NCBI GenBank assembly: GCA_964644525.1
Contig: CAZXWC010000052.1
Coordinates: forward strand, 1 to 11,373
Source: BM714 sp964644525
GTDB lineage: Bacteria > Bacillota > Clostridia > Peptostreptococcales > BM714
Reading direction: 5' to 3'
DNA length: 11,373 nt
A program made the position numbers and the translations under genes. Below are positions 1 through 7,492 of the stretch, in pieces (within the stretch, counting starts at the first letter, position 1; each line of letters starts with the position of its first letter). The notes under the pieces are model-generated. The model worked only from the letters and a program-made list of their open reading frames with translations, made no database searches and was not told where the DNA came from.

Positions 1-102
1 CGTTTCGTACACGTGGACAGAGTTTTTGACTTGATAAGATATGAAGACGAAAAGAAAATAGTTGCAAAGGCAATGAAGCTTATTGAAACCCCCGAAAATT
101 GA
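1..102 (+). CDS. C-terminal end of a probable YvcK/CofD-like gluconeogenesis factor (5' partial)
   Basis: Frame 1 is open from the window edge and stops with TGA at 100-102, giving 33 residues that begin RFVHVDRVFDLIRYEDEKK and end in a short helix (KKIVAKAMKLIE). The fragment is too short to show any catalytic or binding motif. The identification rests mainly on position: in Firmicutes the gene just upstream of whiA is usually yvcK, a UDP-sugar-binding CofD-like protein needed for growth on gluconeogenic carbon sources and for normal cell shape. The tail, a hydrophobic strand followed by an Arg-containing turn and a final helix, agrees loosely with the C-terminus of that family. The stop codon falls inside the loop of a transcription terminator, so this gene closes its own transcription unit. 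That the frame is coding is likely; the family name is an inference. Confidence 0.5.
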   Translation, partial: RFVHVDRVFDLIRYEDEKKIVAKAMKLIETPEN

Positions 103-117
103 GTTTCGGGGGTTTTT
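86..117 (+). terminator. Rho-independent terminator after the upstream gene
   Basis: A 12-bp perfect inverted repeat, AAACCCCCGAAA (86-97) against TTTCGGGGGTTT (104-115), encloses a 6-base loop (ATTGAG) and runs into a T tract (113-117). The core has six G:C pairs. The hairpin overlaps the final codons and the stop codon (100-102) of the upstream gene, so termination is packed into the coding end. It separates the upstream gene from whiA transcriptionally. Confidence 0.9.
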
Positions 118-121
118 CATT

Positions 122-135
122 CAAGACCGGTCTTG
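122..135. promoter_or_regulatory. Perfect 14-base palindrome, candidate operator for whiA
   Basis: CAAGACCGGTCTTG is fully self-complementary. It occupies 122-135, where the -35 element of the whiA promoter would sit: its right edge is 13 bases before the TATAAT at 149-154. It has no loop and no T tract, so it is better read as a dimer-protein binding site than as an RNA hairpin. It is distinct from the terminator ending at 117. Which regulator would bind is unknown. Confidence 0.4.
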
Positions 136-145
136 CCTGCTTCTA

Positions 146-154
146 TGATATAAT
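146..154 (+). promoter_or_regulatory. Extended -10 promoter of the whiA operon
   Basis: TATAAT at 149-154 matches the sigma-A -10 consensus exactly and is preceded by TG at 146-147, the extended -10 arrangement (TGNTATAAT). The 17-bp-spaced -35 position (126-131, ACCGGT) does not match TTGACA, which is typical of extended -10 promoters and leaves room for the overlapping palindrome. The transcription start would be about 160-163, giving a leader of roughly 30 nt before the GTG start of whiA. Confidence 0.65.
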
Positions 155-176
155 TCTAGATATAACAATCTTTCTT

Positions 177-181
177 GGAGG
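177..181 (+). promoter_or_regulatory. Ribosome binding site that sets the whiA start
   Basis: GGAGG at 177-181 lies 8 nt before GTG at 190-192. It overlaps the in-frame TTG at 175-177, so that upstream TTG cannot be the real start. Confidence 0.85.
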
Positions 182-189
182 CGATTTGT

Positions 190-1146
190 GTGTCATTTTC
201 ATCAAAAACAAAAAAAGAACTGACCCGTGTTGAGCAAATTGACCACGAGTGCATGATGGCGGAACTTTCCGCAATCGTACACATCAGTGGGACGATAAAA
301 TTGGCGGGTAAAAATCGCATGAATATAGAGGTGAATATAAAAAATGCTGCTATCGCAAGGCATATATTCAGCTTGTTCAAGAATGCTTGCGGAATTCATA
401 CAGATATAAGGATGAACAAAAATGTAAAGCTCAAGAAGGCTAACATATATACAATAGCTATTGAAAAAGAAGAAGGGGCAAATGAAATTCTTGAAGCATT
501 GGGAATAATTAGAAACACAGGCCAAGGATTTTCAATAAATAATTCAGTGCCGGATGAATTGATTGAAAAAGAAAATTGCAAGAGGGCATATCTTAGAGGA
601 GTGTTCATAGGAGGAGGTTCGCTAAGCGATCCTGAAAGGTCATACCATCTTGAACTTGTTGCCCACAGCCTAGAGTACGGGGAAGCATTGATTAAGATAA
701 TGAGTTCATATGAACTTTCCCCCAAGCTCATTGAAAGAAAAGGGAGCCAAGTTGTCTACATTAAAGAGGGTGATAAAATAATTGACTTTCTTAATGTGAT
801 TGGAGCACATCAAACGCTTCTGGATTTTGAAAATGTGCGGATAATGAAGCAGATGAGGAACGATATTAACAGGATAGTGAATTGCGAGACCGCCAATCTT
901 ACCAAAACTGTTGATGCGGCTTACAGGCAGATACAGTATATATTATTGATAGACGAAAAAAGAGGGCTTGATTTCCTTTCTGAAAATCTTAAAGAAATTG
1001 CCTTGGCGCGAATGACCCACAGGGAGGCAAGCCTCAAAGAATTGGGGCAATTGCTTGACCCTCCCATTGGAAAATCAGGAGTTAATCACAGATTTAAGAA
1101 AATCAGGCAAATAGCTTTGGATATCATGGAAAAAAAGGATAAATAA
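190..1146 (+). CDS. whiA: WhiA family DNA-binding protein (sporulation/cell division regulator)
   Basis: This encodes 318 residues, the usual size for WhiA. The GTG start at 190 gives MSFSSKTKKELTR, the characteristic family N-terminus, and has a well-placed GGAGG. The N-terminal half is a LAGLIDADG homing-endonuclease-like fold: the segment at residues 134-149 (YLRGVFIGGGSL...) is the helix motif, with the catalytic acid position replaced by glycine, so it should not cut DNA. The C-terminal part (about residues 225-310, including the conserved NCETANLTKT) ends in a helix-turn-helix around residues 278-306. In Streptomyces WhiA is a sporulation transcription factor. In Bacillus it is nucleoid-associated and affects division and chromosome segregation. 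It heads the operon and sits 1 nt from dnaE. Its own promoter and the terminator upstream separate it from the presumed yvcK. Confidence 0.96.
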   Translation: MSFSSKTKKELTRVEQIDHECMMAELSAIVHISGTIKLAGKNRMNIEVNIKNAAIARHIFSLFKNACGIHTDIRMNKNVKLKKANIYTIAIEKEEGANEILEALGIIRNTGQGFSINNSVPDELIEKENCKRAYLRGVFIGGGSLSDPERSYHLELVAHSLEYGEALIKIMSSYELSPKLIERKGSQVVYIKEGDKIIDFLNVIGAHQTLLDFENVRIMKQMRNDINRIVNCETANLTKTVDAAYRQIQYILLIDEKRGLDFLSENLKEIALARMTHREASLKELGQLLDPPIGKSGVNHRFKKIRQIALDIMEKKDK

Positions 1147-1147
1147 A

Positions 1148-4100
1148 ATGATGAAAAAAACAGGTTTTACACATTTGCATGTTCATACGGAATACAGTCT
1201 TTTGGACGGTTACGCCAGAATAAATGAAATATTCAAGGAGGTAAAAAATCTTGGAATGGAAGCCGTGGCAATAACAGACCACGGATCAATGTTTGGTGTG
1301 GTTGATTTTTACAAAAAAGCCTTGAAGGAAGGCGTAAAGCCCATAATAGGTTGCGAGGTGTATACAGCACCGAGAACAATGAATGATAAAGATGCCTCAA
1401 AAGACAAGAATGCAGGCCACCTTGTGTTGCTTGCGGAAAACAATACTGGCTACAAAAATCTGATAAAACTCGTTTCAAGGGCATATACTGAAGGCTTCTA
1501 CTATAAGCCGAGAATAGACTATGATCTTCTTGAAAAGCACACGGAAGGAATCATAGCTCTTTCGGCCTGCCTGGCAGGCGACATACAGCGTTTTATTATG
1601 GAACGAAATCCGGAAAAGGCCAGGAAAAGGGCACTTTGCTTAAGGGAAATGTTTGGAAAAGACAATTTTTATCTTGAGCTCCAGGATCACGGCATACCCG
1701 AACAAAAGCTTGTCAACCAGGAACTTATCAAGATAAGCAATGAGCTCCAAATTCCATTGGTGGCGACAAATGACGTTCACTATATACGCAAAGAGGACAG
1801 CAGGGCACACGATATACTTCTATGCATACAGACAGGTAAGATGCTTAGCGACAGCGAAAGAATGAAGTTTCCGACAGATGAGTTTTATTTGAAGTCCCGG
1901 GAAGAAATGGCTGAGCTTTTCGATTATGCGCCTGAAGCCATTGAAAACACCGCCAGGATTGCCGAAAGGTGTAATGTGACTTTTGACTTTGATCAAACAT
2001 ATCTTCCGGAGTTTGATGTTCCCGAAGGCACGTCCAACAATGACTACCTCAGAAAACTTTGTCTTCAAGGATTGAGAGAAAGATACGGAGAAATCACAGA
2101 AGAGCTGGCTGAACGTTTCGAGTATGAAATAGGTGTAATAGAAGAAATGGGCTATGTGGATTATTTTCTCATCGTTTGGGATTTCATACGTTTTGCAAAG
2201 GAAAGCGGAATAGTTGTAGGCCCCGGTAGAGGGAGTTGTGGGGGAAGCATAGTAGCATATATCCTCAAAATCACAGATGTCGACCCTATTCGATATAACT
2301 TGATATTTGAAAGATTTCTTAACCCCGAACGCATAACTATGCCTGATATAGATATAGACTTCGAGGACGACAGAAGGCAGGAAGTTATAGAATACGTAGT
2401 GGAAAAGTACGGCAAAGAAAAAGTGGCGCAAATAATAACCTTTGGAACAATGGCGGCAAGGGCCGCAATACGTGATGTTGGAAGAGTTTTGGACATACCA
2501 TATGGGGATGTGGACCGAATAGCCAAGCTTGTTCCGACTGACCTTGGAATAACAATAGGAAAGGCTTTGGAAACAAGCACCGAATTCAAAGCCATGTACG
2601 ATTCGGATCAAAACTCCAAATATTTAATAGACAACGCTATGAAGTTGGAAGGAATGCCGCGCCATGCTTCTACACATGCGGCAGGGGTCGTCATTTCAAA
2701 GGATGCGGTAGACGAATATGTACCGCTTTACCTGCATGATGATAGTGTTGTGACACAATTCACAATGGGCCTTTTGGAGGAACTTGGGCTACTGAAAATG
2801 GATTTTTTGGGTCTTAGAAATTTAAGCGTTATAAAAAATGCATTGAAATTCATAGAAGCCAGCCAATGCAAAAAAATAGACCTTGGCAATATAACTTTTG
2901 ATGATGCCGATGTATTTGAAATGATAAGCAAGGGGGATACATTGGGAGTCTTTCAATTGGAGAGTGCCGGAATGCGCCAATTCATGAAGGAACTCAAACC
3001 GGAAAGTTTTGAGGATATCATAGCTGGAATTTCGCTATTCAGACCAGGTCCAATGGATTCAATTCCGGCATACATCAAGAATAAAAACAACCCCAAAGAA
3101 ATCAAATACGTCCATAAAAGTCTGAAGGAAATCCTGGATGTGACATATGGGTGCTTGGTTTACCAGGAGCAGGTTATGCAGGTTGTTCGCGAACTTGGAG
3201 GCTACAGTTACGGCCGGAGTGATTTGGTGCGCAGGGCCATGAGTAAGAAAAAGATGGATGTCATGCAAAAGGAAAGGCAGTACTTCATTCACGGAAAGAC
3301 TGACGAAAATGGGATCATAGAAATAGATGGCTGTATGCGAAAGGGAGTTCCTGAAGAAGCGGCAAATAAGATATTCGACGACATGATTGATTTTGCCAAA
3401 TATGCATTCAACAAAAGCCATGCGGCTGCATATGCCATACTTGCATATCAGACTGCATATTTGAAAAAATACTATCCGGTTGAATTTATGGCTGCTCTCT
3501 TGACAAGCGTTACCGGAAATTCGGCAAAGGTGGCCCAGTATATTCAGGATTGCAAAAGAATGGGAATAGACGTTCTTCCTCCCGACATAAATACCAGCTA
3601 CAAGCATTTTACAGTCAACGGAAGAAACATAAATTTCGGACTTCTTGCAATCAAGAATGTTGGAAAAGGCATAATTGCTTCTACAATAAAAGAAAGAAAA
3701 TCAGCGCCATACAAGAGCTTCATAGATTTCTGCGAGCGCGTGGAAACTTCAGAACTGAACAAACGTGCAGTTGAAAGCATGATAAAGTCAGGCGTTTTCG
3801 ACAGTCTTAAAATCAACAGGTCCCAGCTCTTGGGATGTTTCGAAAAAGTCATAGAGGGAATACAAAGGGATAAGAGAAGAAATGTAAAAGGGCAAGTTTC
3901 GCTTTTCGACACGAGCTCTGACGAGAGCATAGATGCTCTCAGGTACGATAAAATACCCGAAAGGGAAGAATTCCCGATGAAGACGCTTTTAGCATTCGAA
4001 AAGGAAATGCTTGGAGTCTATATAAGCGGACATCCGCTTGGCGAATATGAGGAATTGATTGGAAAGGGGAAATTCGTATCGTCATCCGAGATGAAGGAAC

Positions 4101-4711
4101 AGCATGAGGCAGGCGGGCCTTCAAGAGTAAAAGACAATGATCTAATATATGCTGCGGGTGTAATAACTGCTCTGCAAAAGAAATTCACAAGAAACAATAA
4201 CAGGATGGCATTCCTTCAGGTGGAGGATTTATACAGTAGTTTTGAAGTAATAGTATTTCCAAATATATATGAAAAATGCATTTCCTGTGTAGAGGAAGAA
4301 AAGATAATAATAGTTTATGGGAAAATAAATTACAAAGAAGACGAGGACCCTAAAATACTAGCCGAAAACATATGCGAGCTCAATGTGGAAAATATAAAAG
4401 GTATAGAAAAAATGAGCAGGCGTACATCTAAAAAGTCTTACGGCTATCATAAGAAAAATGATGTTTTAAGGGAAAAGACTCCAAGACAGGAAGGCAGGCT
4501 TTATCTTAAGATAAAGCATAACGACAAAAAGATTTTGCAGTCAATAAAAAGAATACTTACAAACCACCGCGGCAAGACAGCTGTATACATTTATGTAGAG
4601 GATCAAAAAAAGGCATTTGAAGCAAGTGACGAGCTTAGAGTAGAAACTGATGAAAGGCTTATTAAAACATTGAAGGCTACATTGGGAGAAGAAAGCGTAA
4701 AACTTGTTTGA
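1148..4711 (+). CDS. dnaE: DNA polymerase III alpha subunit, DnaE type
   Basis: A C-family replicative polymerase of 1187 residues. The PHP domain comes first (residues 1-220) and appears to retain its metal ligands: H11/H13 in HLHVHTEYS, D44-H45, E70, H91, E177, D209 and H211. The polymerase core has the GPGRGS loop at 358-363 and the three catalytic aspartates D400 and D402 (PDIDIDF) and D552 (KMDFLGLRNL). Further along are a helix-hairpin-helix region, an internal sliding-clamp motif QVSLF at 916-920, an OB fold (about 990-1080) and a C-terminal domain. In Firmicutes DnaE works beside PolC, extending RNA primers on the lagging strand. The start ATG at 1148 lies 1 nt after whiA, with AAGGA at 1135-1139; the adjacent ATG at 1151 is also possible. 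The loop reads GSCGGS instead of the usual GSAAGS or GSGAGS. Confidence 0.97.
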   Translation: MMKKTGFTHLHVHTEYSLLDGYARINEIFKEVKNLGMEAVAITDHGSMFGVVDFYKKALKEGVKPIIGCEVYTAPRTMNDKDASKDKNAGHLVLLAENNTGYKNLIKLVSRAYTEGFYYKPRIDYDLLEKHTEGIIALSACLAGDIQRFIMERNPEKARKRALCLREMFGKDNFYLELQDHGIPEQKLVNQELIKISNELQIPLVATNDVHYIRKEDSRAHDILLCIQTGKMLSDSERMKFPTDEFYLKSREEMAELFDYAPEAIENTARIAERCNVTFDFDQTYLPEFDVPEGTSNNDYLRKLCLQGLRERYGEITEELAERFEYEIGVIEEMGYVDYFLIVWDFIRFAKESGIVVGPGRGSCGGSIVAYILKITDVDPIRYNLIFERFLNPERITMPDIDIDFEDDRRQEVIEYVVEKYGKEKVAQIITFGTMAARAAIRDVGRVLDIPYGDVDRIAKLVPTDLGITIGKALETSTEFKAMYDSDQNSKYLIDNAMKLEGMPRHASTHAAGVVISKDAVDEYVPLYLHDDSVVTQFTMGLLEELGLLKMDFLGLRNLSVIKNALKFIEASQCKKIDLGNITFDDADVFEMISKGDTLGVFQLESAGMRQFMKELKPESFEDIIAGISLFRPGPMDSIPAYIKNKNNPKEIKYVHKSLKEILDVTYGCLVYQEQVMQVVRELGGYSYGRSDLVRRAMSKKKMDVMQKERQYFIHGKTDENGIIEIDGCMRKGVPEEAANKIFDDMIDFAKYAFNKSHAAAYAILAYQTAYLKKYYPVEFMAALLTSVTGNSAKVAQYIQDCKRMGIDVLPPDINTSYKHFTVNGRNINFGLLAIKNVGKGIIASTIKERKSAPYKSFIDFCERVETSELNKRAVESMIKSGVFDSLKINRSQLLGCFEKVIEGIQRDKRRNVKGQVSLFDTSSDESIDALRYDKIPEREEFPMKTLLAFEKEMLGVYISGHPLGEYEELIGKGKFVSSSEMKEQHEAGGPSRVKDNDLIYAAGVITALQKKFTRNNNRMAFLQVEDLYSSFEVIVFPNIYEKCISCVEEEKIIIVYGKINYKEDEDPKILAENICELNVENIKGIEKMSRRTSKKSYGYHKKNDVLREKTPRQEGRLYLKIKHNDKKILQSIKRILTNHRGKTAVYIYVEDQKKAFEASDELRVETDERLIKTLKATLGEESVKLV

Positions 4712-4750
4712 AAAAGCTTTTTAAAATAATGATTGTAGAGGTGTTGAAAA

Positions 4751-5713
4751 ATGATTAGAAAAATCGGATTGTTGACAAGCGGGGGAGATGCCCCTGGAAT
4801 GAATCCGGCAATAAGGGCAATAGTGCGCTATGGAAAGCACATGGGACTTGAAATAATGGGAATACAAAGAGGATATTCCGGCTTGATAGAAGGAGATATG
4901 AATGACATGGATTTGTCTTCTGTTGGAGACATAATACATCGTGGAGGTACCGTAATAAAAACTGCCAGAAGTGAAGAGTTCAAGACTGAAGATGGCTTCA
5001 GAAAAGCTCTTGAAATAATAAGGATTTTTGATATTGACGCACTCGTGGCAATAGGTGGCGACGGAACATATAAGGGACTCCAAAAGCTTTCCGAAAACGG
5101 TGTTCCGGTAATAGGGGTTCCGGGAACAATAGACAATGATTTCGGGTACACAGACGTTACAATAGGTTTTGACACGGCTGTAAACACCGTTGTAGGTGCC
5201 ATATCGAATCTGAGGGATACATCTGTATCCCATGGCAGGATAAACATAGTGGAAGTTATGGGCAGACATTGTGGAGATATAGCCCTTCACGCCGGATTGG
5301 CGGGAGGAGCCGAAAATGTTGTAATCCCAGAAATGTACTATGACACTGACGATATATTCAGAAAAATCATTGAGGGCAGAAGGCGGGGTAAAATTCATAG
5401 CCTGATAATAGTTGCAGAAGGAGTAGGAAAACCATATGAACTTGCCGAAGAAATAAAAGAAAGGACAGGCTATGACACCAGGGTGTCCATTCTTGGATAC
5501 CTACAGCGCGGAGGGTCTCCCACGGCATTTGACAGAATCTTGGGGGCAAGGCTTGGGGCAAGAGCAATAGACCTTCTTATGGGAGGCAATTACGGAAGGG
5601 CTGTTGGAATTAAAAACAGTCAAGTGATCGATGTTCCCATAAAAAATGTTTTTGACTATCCAAAAGAAACAAACGAGGATTACTACCGCTTGATTGGTAT
5701 TTTATCAAGATAG
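4751..5713 (+). CDS. pfkA: ATP-dependent 6-phosphofructokinase
   Basis: This encodes 320 residues, the standard bacterial PfkA length. It phosphorylates fructose 6-phosphate to fructose 1,6-bisphosphate, the committed step of glycolysis, in the cytoplasm as a tetramer. Visible motifs are the ATP loop GGDAPGMN (11-18), GGDGT (102-106), PGTIDND (124-130) with catalytic base D128, and MGRHCGD (170-176). G105 and G125 match E. coli Gly104 and Gly124, which mark ATP rather than pyrophosphate as phosphoryl donor. E188 matches E. coli Glu187, and R22 and R26 match Arg21 and Arg25 of the allosteric site, so effector control by ADP/PEP is plausible. AGAGGTG at 4737-4743 stands 7 nt before the ATG. The 39-nt gap after dnaE contains no terminator. 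Confidence 0.97.
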   Translation: MIRKIGLLTSGGDAPGMNPAIRAIVRYGKHMGLEIMGIQRGYSGLIEGDMNDMDLSSVGDIIHRGGTVIKTARSEEFKTEDGFRKALEIIRIFDIDALVAIGGDGTYKGLQKLSENGVPVIGVPGTIDNDFGYTDVTIGFDTAVNTVVGAISNLRDTSVSHGRINIVEVMGRHCGDIALHAGLAGGAENVVIPEMYYDTDDIFRKIIEGRRRGKIHSLIIVAEGVGKPYELAEEIKERTGYDTRVSILGYLQRGGSPTAFDRILGARLGARAIDLLMGGNYGRAVGIKNSQVIDVPIKNVFDYPKETNEDYYRLIGILSR

Positions 5714-5715
5714 AT

Positions 5716-5722
5716 GGAGGTG
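5716..5722 (+). promoter_or_regulatory. Ribosome binding site that sets the pyk start
   Basis: GGAGGTG at 5716-5722 lies 6 nt before ATG 5729. The in-frame ATG at 5714 overlaps this site and has no site of its own, so 5729 is the start and pyruvate kinase begins MRRTKIVCTIGPAS. Confidence 0.85.
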
Positions 5723-5728
5723 AAATTC

Positions 5729-7483
5729 ATGAGAAGAACAAAAATCGTTTGTACTATTGGTCCAGCAAGCGAAGAAAAAAAGGTTTTCACCGAACTTGTG
5801 AAATCGGGACTTAATGTTGCCCGATTGAACTTTTCACACGGCAATCATGAAGAGCATGAAAAACGCATAAAAATGATAAAGGAAGTTCGAAAAGAAATGG
5901 ATGTTCCAATAGCAATAATGCTCGACACAAGGGGGCCTGAAATAAGGACCGGCCATTTTGAAAATGGCTATGCCAAGCTTGAAACGGGCGGACTTTTCGA
6001 AATTACCGTCAATGATATAATGGGTAACGACAACATTTCCTCTGTTTCATATGGAGGCTTGCCCATGGATGTGTCGGTTGGATCAAAGATACTGATAGAC
6101 GACGGGCTCATAGAGCTAGAAGTGGAAAAAATAAAAGACTCCCAAAGTGTTGTTTGCAGAGTTGTAAATGGCGGAAAAGTTAAAGACAGAAAAAGTATAA
6201 ATATACCGGATGTGCAGATCAATCTCCCCGCTATTACAGAAAAAGACATTTCGGATATAATGTTTGGGATAGAAAACGGCATTGACTATATAGCAGCTTC
6301 CTTCATAAGAAAGGCGGATGATGTAAAGGCCATCCTAAAGGTTCTAGAGGATAATGGCGCTGGAGATATCAATATAATATCCAAGATAGAGAACAGGCAG
6401 GGAGTAGACAATATAGACGAGATAATTGAAGCTTCAAATGGCGTGATGGTGGCGCGCGGAGATCTTGGTGTTGAAATCCCCACAGAGGAAGTACCAATGG
6501 TTCAAAAGATGATAATAAGAAAGTGCAATAAACAGAGCAAGCCTGTGATAACGGCCACCCAGATGCTCGATTCCATGATAAGAAATCCCAGGCCCACAAG
6601 GGCTGAAGCCACAGACATTGCAAATGCAATACTTGACGGCACAGATGCCATAATGCTTTCGGGTGAAACCGCTGCAGGCAAATATCCTTTGGAGTCCATA
6701 AAGACAATGGCAAACATTGCCATAATAACTGAAAAATCAATCAATTACAGAAAAGTTTTGTCAGAAAGAAGCAAGCTTAAGGCCGAAAGCATAACTTATG
6801 CAGTCAGCCATGCCACATGCAGCACGGCTTTGGATCTTGACGCTACGGCAATAATAACGACCACCGCAAGCGGCTACACTCCGCGCATGGTTTCCAAATT
6901 CAGGCCAAGGGCTCCGATAATTGCAGCGACAAGTTCTGAAAAAGTGCGTAGAAGGATGACTCTTCTTTGGGGAGTATATTCGGTTTCAACCGGTGAAGGC
7001 CAATCGACGGACGACATATTCAAAAAAGCAATTCAAAGGTCGAAAGAGGCAGGTTATGTAAGGGACGGAGAGCTTATAATAATTACAGCAGGCGTACCGG
7101 TAGGAGTTGCGGGATCGACAAATTTAATGAAGGTCCACATAGTCGGAGAAATTCTCATAAAGGGTATTGGAATTGGCAAAAAACATGTGACAGGGAACAT
7201 TTATGTCGCGGGTGATTTAGGCGCTGTAGATGAATTCAAGCCGGGAGACATACTGGTTTGTGAGAGCACTGACAAAGAAATGATGGTTGCAGTTGAAAAA
7301 GCTTCCGGTCTTATAGTCGAGGAAGGCGGATATACATCGCATGCTGCGATAGTGGGGCTTAGCCTGGGGATTCCGGTCATAGTGGGGGCTATGGGCGCAG
7401 TAGAAAAACTTAGTACGGGACAGACGGTAACAATCGATTGCATAAGGGGACTTGTATATAACGGAAAAACAAGGGTTTTATAG
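5729..7483 (+). CDS. pyk: Pyruvate kinase with C-terminal PEP-utiliser domain
   Basis: This encodes 584 residues, matching the long Bacillus-type enzyme and about 110 longer than E. coli PykF. It converts phosphoenolpyruvate and ADP to pyruvate and ATP. The barrel carries R32, N34 and S36 (ARLNFSHG), K219 and E221 (ISKIEN), D245 (ARGDLG) and T277 (TATQML). GPEIRTG (69-75) has glutamate at the position that is lysine in K+-independent enzymes, so K+ dependence is expected. The alpha/beta allosteric C-domain follows (about 350-472), then an extra domain (about 485-584) like the phosphohistidine domain of PEP synthase and enzyme I, with T536-S537-H538 in GGYTSHAAIVG. In B. subtilis the matching TSH motif has been tied to control of Pyk activity and of replication. 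The start lies 15 nt after pfkA, so co-transcription is very likely. Confidence 0.97.
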   Translation: MRRTKIVCTIGPASEEKKVFTELVKSGLNVARLNFSHGNHEEHEKRIKMIKEVRKEMDVPIAIMLDTRGPEIRTGHFENGYAKLETGGLFEITVNDIMGNDNISSVSYGGLPMDVSVGSKILIDDGLIELEVEKIKDSQSVVCRVVNGGKVKDRKSINIPDVQINLPAITEKDISDIMFGIENGIDYIAASFIRKADDVKAILKVLEDNGAGDINIISKIENRQGVDNIDEIIEASNGVMVARGDLGVEIPTEEVPMVQKMIIRKCNKQSKPVITATQMLDSMIRNPRPTRAEATDIANAILDGTDAIMLSGETAAGKYPLESIKTMANIAIITEKSINYRKVLSERSKLKAESITYAVSHATCSTALDLDATAIITTTASGYTPRMVSKFRPRAPIIAATSSEKVRRRMTLLWGVYSVSTGEGQSTDDIFKKAIQRSKEAGYVRDGELIIITAGVPVGVAGSTNLMKVHIVGEILIKGIGIGKKHVTGNIYVAGDLGAVDEFKPGDILVCESTDKEMMVAVEKASGLIVEEGGYTSHAAIVGLSLGIPVIVGAMGAVEKLSTGQTVTIDCIRGLVYNGKTRVL

Positions 7484-7492
7484 GAGGAGTAA

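Noticed and set aside
175..189. TTG at 175 as the start of whiA
   Set aside because: It overlaps the GGAGG ribosome site (177-181); GTG at 190 gives the conserved N-terminus MSFSS.
1820..2611. Long minus-strand open frame of 263 codons opposite dnaE
   Set aside because: It is antisense to the conserved polymerase core, has no ribosome site or recognisable motif, and its composition is that of a shadow frame.
4712..4723. Palindrome AAAAAGCTTTTT just after the dnaE stop as a terminator
   Set aside because: It has no loop and only two G:C pairs, so it cannot form a stable hairpin; read-through into pfkA is expected.
5714..5728. ATG at 5714 as the start of pyk
   Set aside because: No ribosome site precedes it and it overlaps the strong GGAGGTG that serves ATG 5729, which gives the normal pyruvate kinase N-terminus.
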